Shown: piece after piece, positions 1-8,128 of the stretch | Position numbering within the stretch: position 1 is the first letter of the stretch | Layout: the number at the start of each line of letters is the position of its first letter | Source of the DNA: JBMOKT01 sp049323895 | GTDB taxonomy: Bacteria; Bacillota; Peptococcia; Peptococcales; BICA1-8 | Direction of reading: 5' to 3' | DNA length: 64,000 nt | NCBI GenBank assembly: GCA_049323895.1 | Contig: JBMOKT010000002.1 | Span: 62,001-126,000 of the forward strand | Position numbers and translations under genes: made by a program | Notes under the pieces: generated by a model | What the model was told of the DNA's origin: nothing | Database searches by the model: none | The model's input: only the letters and a program-made list of their open reading frames with translations

Positions 1-23
1 AAAGTAAATATAGTTAGTTAAAG

Positions 24-53
24 AGTGGCTAGTTGTTAGTGGCTAGTGGCTAG
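24..53 (+). repeat. Heptamer array, TAGTGGC sense
   Basis: Four 7-bp words of the type TAGTGGC/TAGTTGT lie in phase. The gene upstream of this array is outside the window, so its position relative to a gene is unknown. Confidence 0.8.
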
Positions 54-61
54 ATATCTTC

Positions 62-240
62 TTTTAGGTTAGATTTTTTGTCAGTTGTACATCTGGGTAA
101 GGATTTTGCGTCTGACATAGCTTAGGGGTCAAGCTTGTTAGTCGGATATACTTCTAAGCTAGGATCTTGCGTCTGACATTTCTCACAGGTTAAAATTGCT
201 AGTCAGACATACTTCTAAGCTAGAATTTTGTGTCTGACAC
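62..240 (+). repeat. Family B tandem repeat, about 60-bp unit
   Basis: The words 'tgcgtctgacat', 'agtcggatatacttctaagc' and 'agtcagacatacttctaagc' alternate with a period near 60 bp over three units. Related copies lie at about 2200-2285, 7890-8070 (opposite strand) and 16775-16890. The function is unknown. There are no conserved-repeat/variable-spacer features of a CRISPR array. Confidence 0.7.
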
Positions 241-677
241 AAGCATTGAAAGTTATCTGCATGGGTACTAAAGAATAAATGCTCTCCCGATTTGTCATTA
301 GCCCTTGGGGCGTGACAATCTCTTTCAAATAATGTTAAGTTTAATAAAAACTTGTTTGTTACAGGATATTAATAATAGCGGTAGGATTAGAACAATTTTT
401 TTGCATTTTAGGATAAAATACTAACTAAGCTGCTTAATGAATATATTAGCTTCTTACGTGTGTAAGCTAATGGGCTATACAAAGTGTCCGTGCGGCAGCT
501 TACTGGTTATTATTTAGGTCCGTGCTACCGTGTCGCCGGAAAACCCTAAATATATTCCGTATCATCAAGTCATCTTTTCGATGTCACGATGTCACATCCA
601 GATAAATTACCATTCATCGGACACATCATTAAAGCTAATCTTTTAGGAAGCACGAGTCCCTTGTTATTAACATAAAT

Positions 678-708
678 CTAGCCGCTAGCCACTAACAACT
701 AGCCACTA
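678..708 (-). repeat. Heptamer array ahead of the Memo/AMMECR1 gene
   Basis: CTAGCCGCTAGCCACT and CAACTAGCCACT words lie in 7-bp phase and end four bases before the AAGGAGGT ribosome binding site at 712-719. The sense is CCACTAG relative to the downstream gene. Confidence 0.8.
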
Positions 709-725
709 AATAAGGAGGTATTTCC

Positions 726-2123
726 ATGCTGCAGATGGTAGCCATATGTCCCCATCCGCCTATAATTATTCCTGAGATCGGGAAAGAAGAACTTAAAAAA
801 GTTGAAAAAACGGCACAAGCTATGGAGGAAATTGCTAAACAAATAAAACAACTGGACCCCGAAATTTTAGTCTTTATAACACCCCATGGGGCAGTGTTTG
901 AGGATGCCCTGACCATATCCCATCCTCGAAAACTAAGGGGTTCTTTTGAAAGATTTGGGTCAAAACTTAGTATGCAAAAAACCTTTGCCGAGGATTTAAG
1001 TAATAACTTATTAAAAGGTGCAAGAAAAATCAAACCCATGGTGGCAGAGTTAACTGATATGGATGCCAACAACTATGGTATTAACCTTGATTTAGACCAT
1101 GGGATATTGGTTCCTCTTTATTATTTGGACAAGGCAGGCATTAATGTGCCTATCCTCCCTATTAATATTGGTCTGCTTCCCTATGATCAATTATATGAAT
1201 TTGGGATTTTTATGCAGGAGGTTATCCAGCAACAAAAGAAGAGGGTTGTGGTAATTATAAGCGGAGATATGTCCCATAGGCTTACTCATGATGCCCCGGC
1301 AGGGTTCGACCCACAGGGCAAGATTTTTGATGAAATCATTGTACAGGCTGTCAGTGAGGGTGATGTCCTCAGGATGTTTAATATTGAACCTGGTCTCATA
1401 TCTAAAGCCGGAGAATGTGGTTTAAGACCTATAATTATTGGTTTAGGGATTTTGGATGGTTATGAAATAAAATCAAAAGTATACTCTTATGAAGGACCCT
1501 TTGGTGTAGGCTATTTGGTGGCTGGACTACAGACGGGCAAAAGCATTGAAAGCAGGAAGTTATTAAGTCAAATTAGATTAGACCAGCAAAATAAGATTAA
1601 AAGAGTTAGAGAAGATGAAAGCTGGCCTGTAAAGTGGGCACGGGAAAATATAGAGCAGTATATTAAAAGAGAGGAAATTTTACCTGCTTCTTTAGATATA
1701 CCGGAAGAATTCAAAGGAGAAAAGGGAGTCTTTGTGTCAATTAAGAAGCAGGGTCAGTTAAGGGGTTGTATTGGTACTATTAGTGCAACCAAGAACTCAA
1801 TTGCGGAAGAAATACAAGCTAATGCAATAAAGGCAGCAACTGAAGACCCGCGCTTTGAGCCCGTAGACCATGATGAACTTGAGCAGCTTACCTATTCTGT
1901 TGATATCTTAGAAAAACCTGAAAGAATAGATAGTATCAACCAGCTTAATCCTGAGATTTATGGGGTGATTGTTAGGAAAGGTATGCGCCAGGGACTTTTA
2001 CTTCCAATGTTAGAAGGTATAGATAATGCAGAGGAGCAGGTGCGAATTGCCAAGCAAAAGGCGGGTATAGGGATGAATGAGAAGGTTGAGTTAGAGAGGT
2101 TTAAGGTGACGAGATATTACTAA
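726..2123 (+). CDS. AmmeMemoRadiSam fusion: Memo-like domain plus AMMECR1 domain
   Basis: The protein joins two families that usually travel with the radical SAM enzyme encoded next door. Residues 1 to about 265 form a Memo/LigB-type class III extradiol dioxygenase-like domain, with histidine motifs CPHPPI near residue 9, TPHGAVFEDA and GDMSHRLTHDAP. Residues from about 285 to the end form an AMMECR1 domain with its RGCIGTI signature and DPRFEPV. The ATG at 726 has an ideal AAGGAGGT seven bases upstream. The biochemical role of this system is not established, although the three-part association is well known. A cytoplasmic location is inferred from the absence of a signal peptide or membrane segment. 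The fusion order B-A is intact and full length. Confidence 0.9.
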   Translation: MLQMVAICPHPPIIIPEIGKEELKKVEKTAQAMEEIAKQIKQLDPEILVFITPHGAVFEDALTISHPRKLRGSFERFGSKLSMQKTFAEDLSNNLLKGARKIKPMVAELTDMDANNYGINLDLDHGILVPLYYLDKAGINVPILPINIGLLPYDQLYEFGIFMQEVIQQQKKRVVVIISGDMSHRLTHDAPAGFDPQGKIFDEIIVQAVSEGDVLRMFNIEPGLISKAGECGLRPIIIGLGILDGYEIKSKVYSYEGPFGVGYLVAGLQTGKSIESRKLLSQIRLDQQNKIKRVREDESWPVKWARENIEQYIKREEILPASLDIPEEFKGEKGVFVSIKKQGQLRGCIGTISATKNSIAEEIQANAIKAATEDPRFEPVDHDELEQLTYSVDILEKPERIDSINQLNPEIYGVIVRKGMRQGLLLPMLEGIDNAEEQVRIAKQKAGIGMNEKVELERFKVTRYY

Positions 2124-2324
2124 CGGGATATACTGCATGTCGGCGTTAAAGCTGAAGGGATTTTCTGCATGTCCGTGGGGCGACTTCTAATTTTTGGGGT
2201 TAATATTCTTAGTCTGAACGCTTCTGGGTGAACATTGCTAGTCTGATATTTTTATGGATGGCATGCAATGGTTGTGTCAGACGAAAAAGAATGACTACCT
2301 GGTACATCACACCCTAAATATCTG

Positions 2325-2388
2325 CCAGTCACCCGTCACCAGTCACTGGTCACTATCTTTTACTAGCCACTAACAACTAGCCACTTAC
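2325..2388 (-). repeat. Heptamer arrays ahead of the radical SAM gene
   Basis: A CCAGTCA/CCGGTCA-type run is followed by CTAGCCACTAACAACTAGCCAC. It ends just before the ribosome binding site of the next gene, in CCACTAG sense relative to that gene. Confidence 0.8.
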
Positions 2389-2402
2389 AAGAGGTGAATC
2401 TA

Positions 2403-3263
2403 ATGTTCAAGGAAGCCATGTATTGGTTTAAAAAGGATAAGGATGTTGTACAATGTGTGTTGTGTCCTCATAATTGTGTAATTAGCCCAGGCAATCTTGG
2501 TATCTGCAGAGTTAGGAAGAATGACAAGGGGAGGTTAATTTCAATTAACTATGGCAAATGTACAGCCATTGCCTTAGACCCAATAGAAAAAAAGCCTCTT
2601 TATGATTTTCACCCTGGTTCCTATATACTATCAATTGGTACCTTTGGGTGTAACTTAAAATGTTCTTTTTGTCAAAATTGGGAGATTGCTCATGGAGTGG
2701 AACCAAAACAATGTGACATAGATGCAAAAACTCTAACACAGTTAGCAAAGAAGCATAGGAGTGATGGCAATATTGGTGCAGCCTATACATACTCGGAGCC
2801 TCTAATGTGGTATGAGTTTGTCTTGGATGCATCTAAAGAAATGCATGAAGATAATCTTGAAAATGTTTTGGTTTCCAATGGCTATATTGAAGAAGAGCCG
2901 TTATGGGAATTGCTTCCATATATAGATGCTGCAAATATCGATGTTAAGGCTTACAATGATAAATTTTATCCTAAGCTTTGCAAGGGACAGCTTAGTCCTG
3001 TAAAGCGAACCGTTGAGCTAATGGCTGACAAGTGTCATGTAGAGATAACCACTTTAGTTATACCCGGTGAAAATGATGCAGTTGAAGAAATAGAGGAGTT
3101 AGCGAAATGGCTTAGCTCCCTTTCCCCTGAAATTCCATTACACCTTACCAGGTATTTTCCAAACTATCAATTAGATATCCCTAAAACACCAATGGATACA
3201 TTGAAGAGGGCGGAAGAAGGGGCAAGGAAATATCTTAATAGGGTTTATTTGGGAAATGTATAA
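2403..3263 (+). CDS. amrS: AmmeMemoRadiSam system radical SAM enzyme
   Basis: This is a cytoplasmic radical SAM protein of 286 residues. The cluster motif CNLKCSFCQNW supplies Cys83, Cys87 and Cys90 for the SAM-binding [4Fe-4S] cluster. An N-terminal set of cysteines (C18, C21, C25, C35) could bind a second metal site. The family is close to pyruvate formate-lyase activases (LNVLVSNGYI-like and NIDVKAY motifs) but is defined by its link with Memo and AMMECR1 proteins, encoded here immediately upstream. I prefer ATG 2403 over GTG 2394 because AGAGGTG sits six bases before it, whereas the GTG lies inside that site. The substrate is unknown. Confidence 0.9.
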   Translation: MFKEAMYWFKKDKDVVQCVLCPHNCVISPGNLGICRVRKNDKGRLISINYGKCTAIALDPIEKKPLYDFHPGSYILSIGTFGCNLKCSFCQNWEIAHGVEPKQCDIDAKTLTQLAKKHRSDGNIGAAYTYSEPLMWYEFVLDASKEMHEDNLENVLVSNGYIEEEPLWELLPYIDAANIDVKAYNDKFYPKLCKGQLSPVKRTVELMADKCHVEITTLVIPGENDAVEEIEELAKWLSSLSPEIPLHLTRYFPNYQLDIPKTPMDTLKRAEEGARKYLNRVYLGNV

Positions 3264-3312
3264 TGTTAGTGGCTAGCCACTCAAAAAAATGCATAAAGCA
3301 TTTTTTTTATTT
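3264..3312 (+). terminator. Intrinsic terminator behind amrS, with repeat palindrome
   Basis: Straight after the amrS stop lies a perfect 14-bp palindrome AGTGGCTAGCCACT (3268-3281), made of the two heptamer senses back to back. It is followed by a stem AAAAAATGC/GCATTTTTT with an ATAAA loop and a T run, a typical Rho-independent terminator. Confidence 0.75.
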
Positions 3313-3382
3313 AAAGAAGGAATTTTGTAAAGATGTGAGGAAATTAAGGTATTATATTTGGGGTGAATGGGGAGAGGGAAAA

Positions 3383-3802
3383 ATGTCGGAACAACAAATT
3401 GTTATCTTTAAATTAGATAAAGTAGAGTATGGGATAGGCATAACCCAGGTTAACGAGATTGTAAAATTACAAGCAATCACTAAAATTCCCAATACTCCCG
3501 ATTATGTAGAAGGGGTAATAAATTTACGGGGAAAGGTTATTTCCATTGTAGATTTGAAAATTAGGTTTAAGGTTGCGGCGAAAGAAAGAAATGACGATAC
3601 AAGGATTATAGTGGTAACTGTAAATGATAAGACTATAGGCATGATTGTTGATGAGGTTGCAGAAGTAATAAGAATAAATGATAGTCAAATTGAAGATTCT
3701 GCATCAATTTCAGTACACATTAGTGAAGAATTTATAAAGGGAATCGCCAAAATTGAAGATAGGTTGATAATATTGTTGAATCTAGAAAAGGTTTTTAAAT
3801 AG
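3383..3802 (+). CDS. cheW: CheW-like chemotaxis coupling protein
   Basis: A 139-residue single-domain CheW protein. It shows the usual opening IVIFKLDKVEYGIGITQVNEIVK and the core VEGVINLRGKVISIVDLK, then MIVDEVAEVIRI. CheW proteins link chemoreceptors to the kinase CheA. The ATG at 3383 has GGAGAGGG upstream, and the longer upstream frame to 3263 runs through the amrS terminator and is not expected to be translated. No receptor, CheA or CheY lies nearby, so it is a solitary copy. It is followed 62 bp later by an HD-GYP protein, which suggests a shared signalling role, but this is inference. Confidence 0.88.
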   Translation: MSEQQIVIFKLDKVEYGIGITQVNEIVKLQAITKIPNTPDYVEGVINLRGKVISIVDLKIRFKVAAKERNDDTRIIVVTVNDKTIGMIVDEVAEVIRINDSQIEDSASISVHISEEFIKGIAKIEDRLIILLNLEKVFK

Positions 3803-3864
3803 TTTTGTCGAAAAATTTCCCAGGCAATAGTAATTACTAGAAATTACGGTAAAGGAAGAGTTTT

Positions 3865-4902
3865 ATGCGAGGAATTGATGTAGAAAATTTAAAAGAAGGA
3901 CAAAAACTTGCCAAGCCTATTTATGATGCATCGGGTCGTATACTTTTGCATAAAGGTACAATCATCAAAAGTAACTATATAAAGCGATTGGAAGAACTGG
4001 AAATACCCTTTGTCTATATTGAGGACCAGCTTGTAGGCCCCTTGGAAACAGAAGATCTCATTCACGATTCCGTACGTATTCAATCAGTAAAGATGATTAA
4101 AACGACAATGGAGCAGGCAAAGGTATCCAAAGAAATTGATATTCGCTATGTGAGTGAAATTGTTAATAAAATCTTAGATGATATTGCCTCTGCTTCTAAT
4201 CTTTTGGTAAGTTTTTTAGACATAAGGTCCAAGAGCATACATTTGTTCAACCATAGTATAGCTGTTGCGGTTTTATCTATAGTAACAGGAATGGTAATGA
4301 AGCTAGATCAGTTAAAATTAAAAAATCTTGCCATGGGCGCCATTCTTCATGATATAGGAAAAAGTATTGCGCAAGATGAGGAGCATGCCAGTATTGGCTT
4401 TAATTTGGTAAGACAAAACAAGGATATTAATATTGCCTGCGCCCATGTTGCTTTTCAGCATCATGAAAGATATGATGGAACCGGTTATCCAAGGGGATTG
4501 AAAGGTGAAGAGATACACCTTTTTGGAGCAATAGCAGCAATTGCGAATTACTATGATAATCTGGTTTCCCCAACGAATATGAGGGATAGGATGTATCCCT
4601 ACCAGGCTATTGAAAAAATAGTCTCAGAAAGCGGGAGGATGTTTCATCCTGAATTGGTAATAGCCTTTACCAGGAATGTAGTTCCCTACCCGGTGGGGAG
4701 TTTAGTTAGAATTAACACTGGTTCCTTGGGGGTTGTTATCGGGCTTCATACCAACTTTCCTACTAGACCTATTGTCAAGTTGGTAACTGATAAGTATGGC
4801 GGTTTGTTAGCTAAATTCCCTGAAGTGGATTTGCTAGAAGAAAGAACAGTTTTTATTAATGAAATTATTTCAGAAAAAGACCGTGACCAGATGGGACTTT
4901 AA
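3865..4902 (+). CDS. HD-GYP domain phosphodiesterase (c-di-GMP type)
   Basis: A 345-residue cytoplasmic protein. An N-terminal part (residues 1-60) of the type seen before many HD-GYP domains is followed by a complete HD-GYP core. That core has H130, HDIGK at 162-166, a further HVAFQHHE segment with H199/H200, and DGTGYPRG at 204-211. All metal-binding motifs are present, so cyclic-di-GMP hydrolysis is likely. The C-terminal tail (about 270-345) resembles the small beta domain often seen in this subfamily. It probably forms a unit with the CheW gene 62 bp upstream. A terminator follows at about 4938. Confidence 0.88.
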   Translation: MRGIDVENLKEGQKLAKPIYDASGRILLHKGTIIKSNYIKRLEELEIPFVYIEDQLVGPLETEDLIHDSVRIQSVKMIKTTMEQAKVSKEIDIRYVSEIVNKILDDIASASNLLVSFLDIRSKSIHLFNHSIAVAVLSIVTGMVMKLDQLKLKNLAMGAILHDIGKSIAQDEEHASIGFNLVRQNKDINIACAHVAFQHHERYDGTGYPRGLKGEEIHLFGAIAAIANYYDNLVSPTNMRDRMYPYQAIEKIVSESGRMFHPELVIAFTRNVVPYPVGSLVRINTGSLGVVIGLHTNFPTRPIVKLVTDKYGGLLAKFPEVDLLEERTVFINEIISEKDRDQMGL

Positions 4903-4905
4903 TTA

Positions 4906-4933
4906 AATTGAGAATTGAAAATGGAGAATTATA
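4906..4933 (+). repeat. Heptamer array, AATTGAG type
   Basis: AATTGAG, AATTGAA, AATGGAG and AATTATA lie in 7-bp phase at the 3' end of the HD-GYP gene. The same sense occurs behind several other plus-strand genes. Confidence 0.75.
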
Positions 4934-4937
4934 ATTT

Positions 4938-4967
4938 TGGGGGGATACTTTAGAGTATCTCCTTTAA
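4938..4967 (+). terminator. Intrinsic terminator behind the HD-GYP gene
   Basis: The stem GGGGATACT/AGTATCTCC (one G-T pair, TTAG loop, 4941-4962) is followed by TTTAATT. Confidence 0.65.
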
Positions 4968-5092
4968 TTATTGGCAATAACAAACTAGTAATACATAGCC
5001 AAGTATATAATCAACATAACTAGATAGTCTAGCGAAGCAAATTCTTTAAATCTAGCGTAAGCGGGATAGTGTATAATATTTTCAAAATTCTA

Positions 5093-5127
5093 TTGCATAT
5101 ATATACATAAATATGTATAATTATAAA
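5093..5127 (+). promoter_or_regulatory. argC promoter with two ARG boxes
   Basis: A sigma-A-like promoter reads TTGCAT (5093-5098), a 17-bp spacer, and TATAAT (5116-5121). Two sites matching the pattern TGNAT-N4-ATNCA lie on it: TGCATATATATACA at 5094-5107 (perfect) and TGTATAATTATAAA at 5114-5127 (13 of 14). Their centres are 20 bp apart, as expected for two adjacent ArgR dimer sites. The same layout recurs before argF. Repression by an ArgR/AhrC protein with arginine is inferred; argR itself is not in the window. Confidence 0.82.
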
Positions 5128-5158
5128 AAGTAAAACAGTATTATTTGGAGGTGGTTAT

Positions 5159-6202
5159 ATGAAGATTAAGGCTGGAATTATGGGAGTTACCGGATATACC
5201 GGGGGAGAGTTGATTAGATTGCTGCTAAATCATCCTCAGGTTGAAATAAGGAAAGCTGCCTCCAGGAGTAATGCGGGCAATGATGTGAGTATGGCACATC
5301 CTCATTTGATGGGCATAATACCCTTAATTGAAGAAGGGATGGATGTAGAAAACTTCATTGATGGTTTAGATGTTGTCTTTCTAGCTTTGCCCCATGGCAA
5401 GTCAGCTCCCATTGTAAAAGAGGCTAATGCAGCTGGGGTTAAAGTCATTGACCTGGGGGCAGATTTCCGTTTAAAGAGTGTTGACGAATATAGAGAATGG
5501 TATGAAGTGGAGCATGAAAGCCCGGAGCTAATATCTAAAAGTGTTTATGGGCTATCTGAAATCTATAAAGAAGAAATTATAAATAGTTCAATCATTGCTA
5601 ACCCTGGCTGTTATCCTACAAGCATTATCCTTGGGCTGGCACCACTGCTTAAGAAAAAACTTATTGATCCGGAGACAATTGTTATCGACAGTAAATCGGG
5701 AATAAGCGGTGCGGGAAAAACTTTGACCCAGCAAACCCATTTTCCCGATATGAATGATAATTTTCTTGCATATAAAGTAGGCTGCCACAGACATACCCCG
5801 GAAATTGAACAAGAACTAAGCCTTTTGGCTGAATTAAATATAAAAATTAGTTTTACACCCCATCTTGTACCCATGAATAGAGGCATTCTTTCCACCATTT
5901 ATGGAAGAGCAACTGTACCTCTTTCCAATAAGGAATTAGGAGTCTTGTATGAGGAATATTACCAAGGAAGGACGTTTATCAGGATTAGAGAGAAGGATAA
6001 TTTACCTCAAACCAAATGGGTTTACGGTTCGAATTTCTGTGATATTGCACCAGTTTATGATGGAAGAACAGGAAGAATAATTATTGTATCTGCTATTGAT
6101 AACTTAGTCAAAGGAGCATCAGGGCAGGCTATACAAAATATGAACCTGATGTTTGGATTGGATGAAACGACAGGATTAATGACAGCACCGGTTTATCCGT
6201 AA
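5159..6202 (+). CDS. argC: N-acetyl-gamma-glutamyl-phosphate reductase
   Basis: This is the third enzyme of arginine synthesis, reducing N-acetylglutamyl phosphate to the semialdehyde with NADPH. The 347-residue protein has the usual length. GVTGYTGGEL at residues 9-18 binds the nucleotide, NPGCYPTS carries the catalytic Cys151, and KVGCHRHTPEIEQ supplies the histidine region. The ATG at 5159 follows GGAGGTGG. It is first in a run argC-argJ-argB-argD-carA-carB and is probably controlled by the ARG boxes just upstream. Confidence 0.97.
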   Translation: MKIKAGIMGVTGYTGGELIRLLLNHPQVEIRKAASRSNAGNDVSMAHPHLMGIIPLIEEGMDVENFIDGLDVVFLALPHGKSAPIVKEANAAGVKVIDLGADFRLKSVDEYREWYEVEHESPELISKSVYGLSEIYKEEIINSSIIANPGCYPTSIILGLAPLLKKKLIDPETIVIDSKSGISGAGKTLTQQTHFPDMNDNFLAYKVGCHRHTPEIEQELSLLAELNIKISFTPHLVPMNRGILSTIYGRATVPLSNKELGVLYEEYYQGRTFIRIREKDNLPQTKWVYGSNFCDIAPVYDGRTGRIIIVSAIDNLVKGASGQAIQNMNLMFGLDETTGLMTAPVYP

Positions 6203-6273
6203 TAAAACAATTGAGAATTGAAAATCGAGAAATTAGTTTAAGCGAAAGCTTAATAACTAGGGAGGAAAAAGGT

Positions 6274-7703
6274 ATGAAGATAGTTGAGGGTGGAATTACA
6301 GCACCACAAGGTTTTAAAGCTGCAGGGTATGCAGCAGGAATACGCAAGAAAGGGAAAAAAGATGTAGCAGTTGTTTATTCGGAAATACCTGCTAAAGCTG
6401 CTGCTGTATATACCATAAATAAATTTAAAGCTGCACCCCTCAAGGTTACAGCAGAGCATCTAACAGATGGAATGGCACAAGCAATAGTAGTTAACAGTGG
6501 TATTGCTAATGCTTGTATGGGGCAACAGGGGATGGAGTCAGCCAAGCAAATGGCTGAAATGGCTGGTTCAGTTTTAAAAATAAAAGCAGAGGATGTCATT
6601 GTTGCTTCAACAGGTCTAATTGGTGCACCGCTGCCTATGGATAGACTGGAGCACGGTATAAAAGAAGCGGTCCTTATTCTTGATAGTAATGGCGGTCCTG
6701 ATGCCGCAGAAGCTATTATGACAACGGACCTGGTTAAAAAGGAAATTGCAGTCAAAATGGAGTTAGGTGGAGTGGAAATAACCATTGGTGCTATGGCTAA
6801 GGGGTCGGGAATGATACACCCCAATATGGCCACGATGCTGGGCTTTATAACTACAGATGCCAATGTGGATATCCAGTGTTTAAAGAAGGTATTAACCGAT
6901 GCAACCAATACGTCCTTCAATATGATAACTGTAGATGGTGATACGAGTACAAATGATATGGTTGTATTATTGGCCAATGGTTTAGCAGCAAATCCTTTGA
7001 TTACCTTGGAGAGTGAATATTACACCCAATTCCAGGAAGCAATCAATGAAGTATCCATTTTAATGGCTAAAATGATTGCCCAGGATGGTGAAGGGGCGAC
7101 TAAATTACTTGAAGTCAACGTCAAGGGCGCCTTATCCTTGGATGATGCCCGCAAGGCAGCCCGTTCTATCTGTTCCTCAAGTTTAGTTAAATCTGCTTTC
7201 TTTGGTGAAGATGCCAACTGGGGTCGTATTGTTACAGCATTAGGTTATTCAGGTGCTGAGGTTGACCCGGATAAAGTAGATGTTTTTATTGGTGATTTAA
7301 TAATGGCTGAAAACGGTACGGGGCTGAGCTTTGACGAGGATAAAGCCAGCAAAATACTGGCACAGAAGGAAGTAACAGTTACTGTAGAACTGAAGCTGGG
7401 CGAATTTGAAGCGAAGGCGTGGGGGTGTGATCTNNNNNNNNNNNNNNNNNNNNNNNNNNNNNNNNNNNNNNNNNNNNNNNNNNNNNNNNNNNNNNNNNNN
7501 NNNNNNNNNNNNNNNNNNNNNNNNNNNNNNNNNCTGAAAACGGTACGGGGCTGAGCTTTGACGAGGATAAAGCCAGCAAAATACTGGCACAGAAGGAAGT
7601 AACAGTTACTGTAGAACTGAAGCTGGGCGAATTTGAAGCGAAGGCGTGGGGGTGTGATCTCTCTTACGACTATGTCCGTATAAATGCTGATTATCGGACG
7701 TAA
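6274..7703 (+). CDS. argJ: Glutamate N-acetyltransferase/ornithine acetyltransferase, split by an assembly gap
   Basis: ArgJ moves the acetyl group from N-acetylornithine to glutamate and so closes the cyclic arginine route. The ATG at 6274 follows GGAGG. The self-cleavage site HPNMATMLG is intact, with the Thr nucleophile at residue 187. The frame is interrupted by 100 N (7434-7533), but the 127 bases before the gap (7307-7433) are repeated exactly after it (7534-7660). Removing the N run and one copy gives a continuous frame of 400 residues. It ends in the expected C-terminus [19 protein letters not shown] with its stop at 7701-7703, the normal ArgJ length. The gene is therefore almost certainly intact in the organism, and the break is an assembly error. 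Confidence 0.95.
7307..7433 (+). repeat. Left copy of the 127-bp assembly-overlap duplicate
   Basis: This is identical to 7534-7660 on the other side of the N run. It is an artefact, not a biological repeat: 127 is a common largest k-mer size, and collapsing the copies restores argJ. Confidence 0.9.
7434..7533. other. Assembly gap of 100 N
   Basis: Exactly 100 ambiguous bases, a conventional filler for a scaffold join of unknown size. The true gap size is probably minus 127 bp, meaning the contigs overlap. Confidence 0.97.
7534..7660 (+). repeat. Right copy of the 127-bp assembly-overlap duplicate
   Basis: Exact copy of 7307-7433; see the argJ entry. Confidence 0.9.
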
Positions 7704-7704
7704 T

Positions 7705-7845
7705 AGTGGGGACGTTGAAAATTGGCATCTAACGTCGTTCCTTTAGCGCCCGAAATCCTCGAAGTATTACTTATACTACTGCGGTTTCGGACGCTAAAGC
7801 GCCTAGCTATCTACCACTTTTGAACGCCCCCAAAATACGTTAGTA
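7705..7845. repeat. Long imperfect palindrome, MITE-like
   Basis: The left arm (from about 7708) and the reverse complement of the right arm (to about 7845) share GGGG-CGTT-AAAA-TGG and TTTAGCG-CCGAAA blocks over roughly 55 bp, around a loop of about 20 bp. A half-length relative lies at about 39612-39692 in the other orientation (ACGTTGAAAA, GGCATCTAAC, ATCCTC words). I see no coding capacity. It could be a miniature mobile element or a dispersed RNA hairpin. Confidence 0.6.
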
Positions 7846-7889
7846 CTTGTCATCGCGAGCGGAGCGCGGCGATCTCCGTTTTTAATATT

Positions 7890-8070
7890 CTGACACACAA
7901 ATTTAACCCATGAGTAATAACCGACAAACAAGCTAAGCCTGTAAGCAATTGCCAGACGTAAAATTTTTACCCTTAAGTATGTCTGACTAGCAATCTTAAC
8001 CCGTAAGCATAACAGACGCAAAATGTTAGCCCTTAAGTATAACTGACTAACAATCTTCACCCAAAAGTAA
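7890..8070 (-). repeat. Family B repeat, inverted copy
   Basis: Several words of the type 'cagacgtaaaattttt', 'gtatgtctgactagcaatctt' and 'cataacagacgcaaaatgtt' make this the reverse complement of the repeat at 62-240. It fills most of the argJ-argB gap. Confidence 0.65.
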
Positions 8071-8076
8071 AAAAAC

Positions 8077-8113
8077 CAGTCACCAGTCACTAGTCACTAA
8101 CAACTAGCCACTG
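8077..8113 (-). repeat. Heptamer array ahead of argB
   Basis: CCAGTCA, CCAGTCA, CTAGTCA and CTAACAACTAGCCACT words lie immediately upstream of the GGAGG site, in CCACTAG sense. Confidence 0.8.
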
Positions 8114-8128
8114 GTTTTAGGAGGATGA

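Larger units (their letters stand above)
1..677. other. Gene-free left edge, repeat-filled
   Basis: I see no convincing coding region in the first 700 bases. The stretch holds a TAGTGGC-type heptamer array (24-53), three copies of a roughly 60-bp GTCTGAC/GTCAGAC repeat (about 62-240), a copy of the 'cattagccc...ggcaatctc'-like word near 292-326, and a copy of the 'attaccattcatcggacacatc' word near 603-630. All of these recur elsewhere in the window. Confidence 0.7.

Noticed and set aside
62..240. CRISPR array
   Set aside because: Units are similar along their whole length and alternate in two senses. There is no constant repeat with unrelated spacers, and no cas gene.
6375..6977. 200-residue minus-strand open frame inside argJ
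   Set aside because: It is antisense to a well-conserved enzyme, its composition follows the argJ codons, and it has no ribosome site.
7434..7703. Frameshift or truncated argJ
   Set aside because: The N run is flanked by an exact 127-bp duplicate; merging restores a full-length gene.
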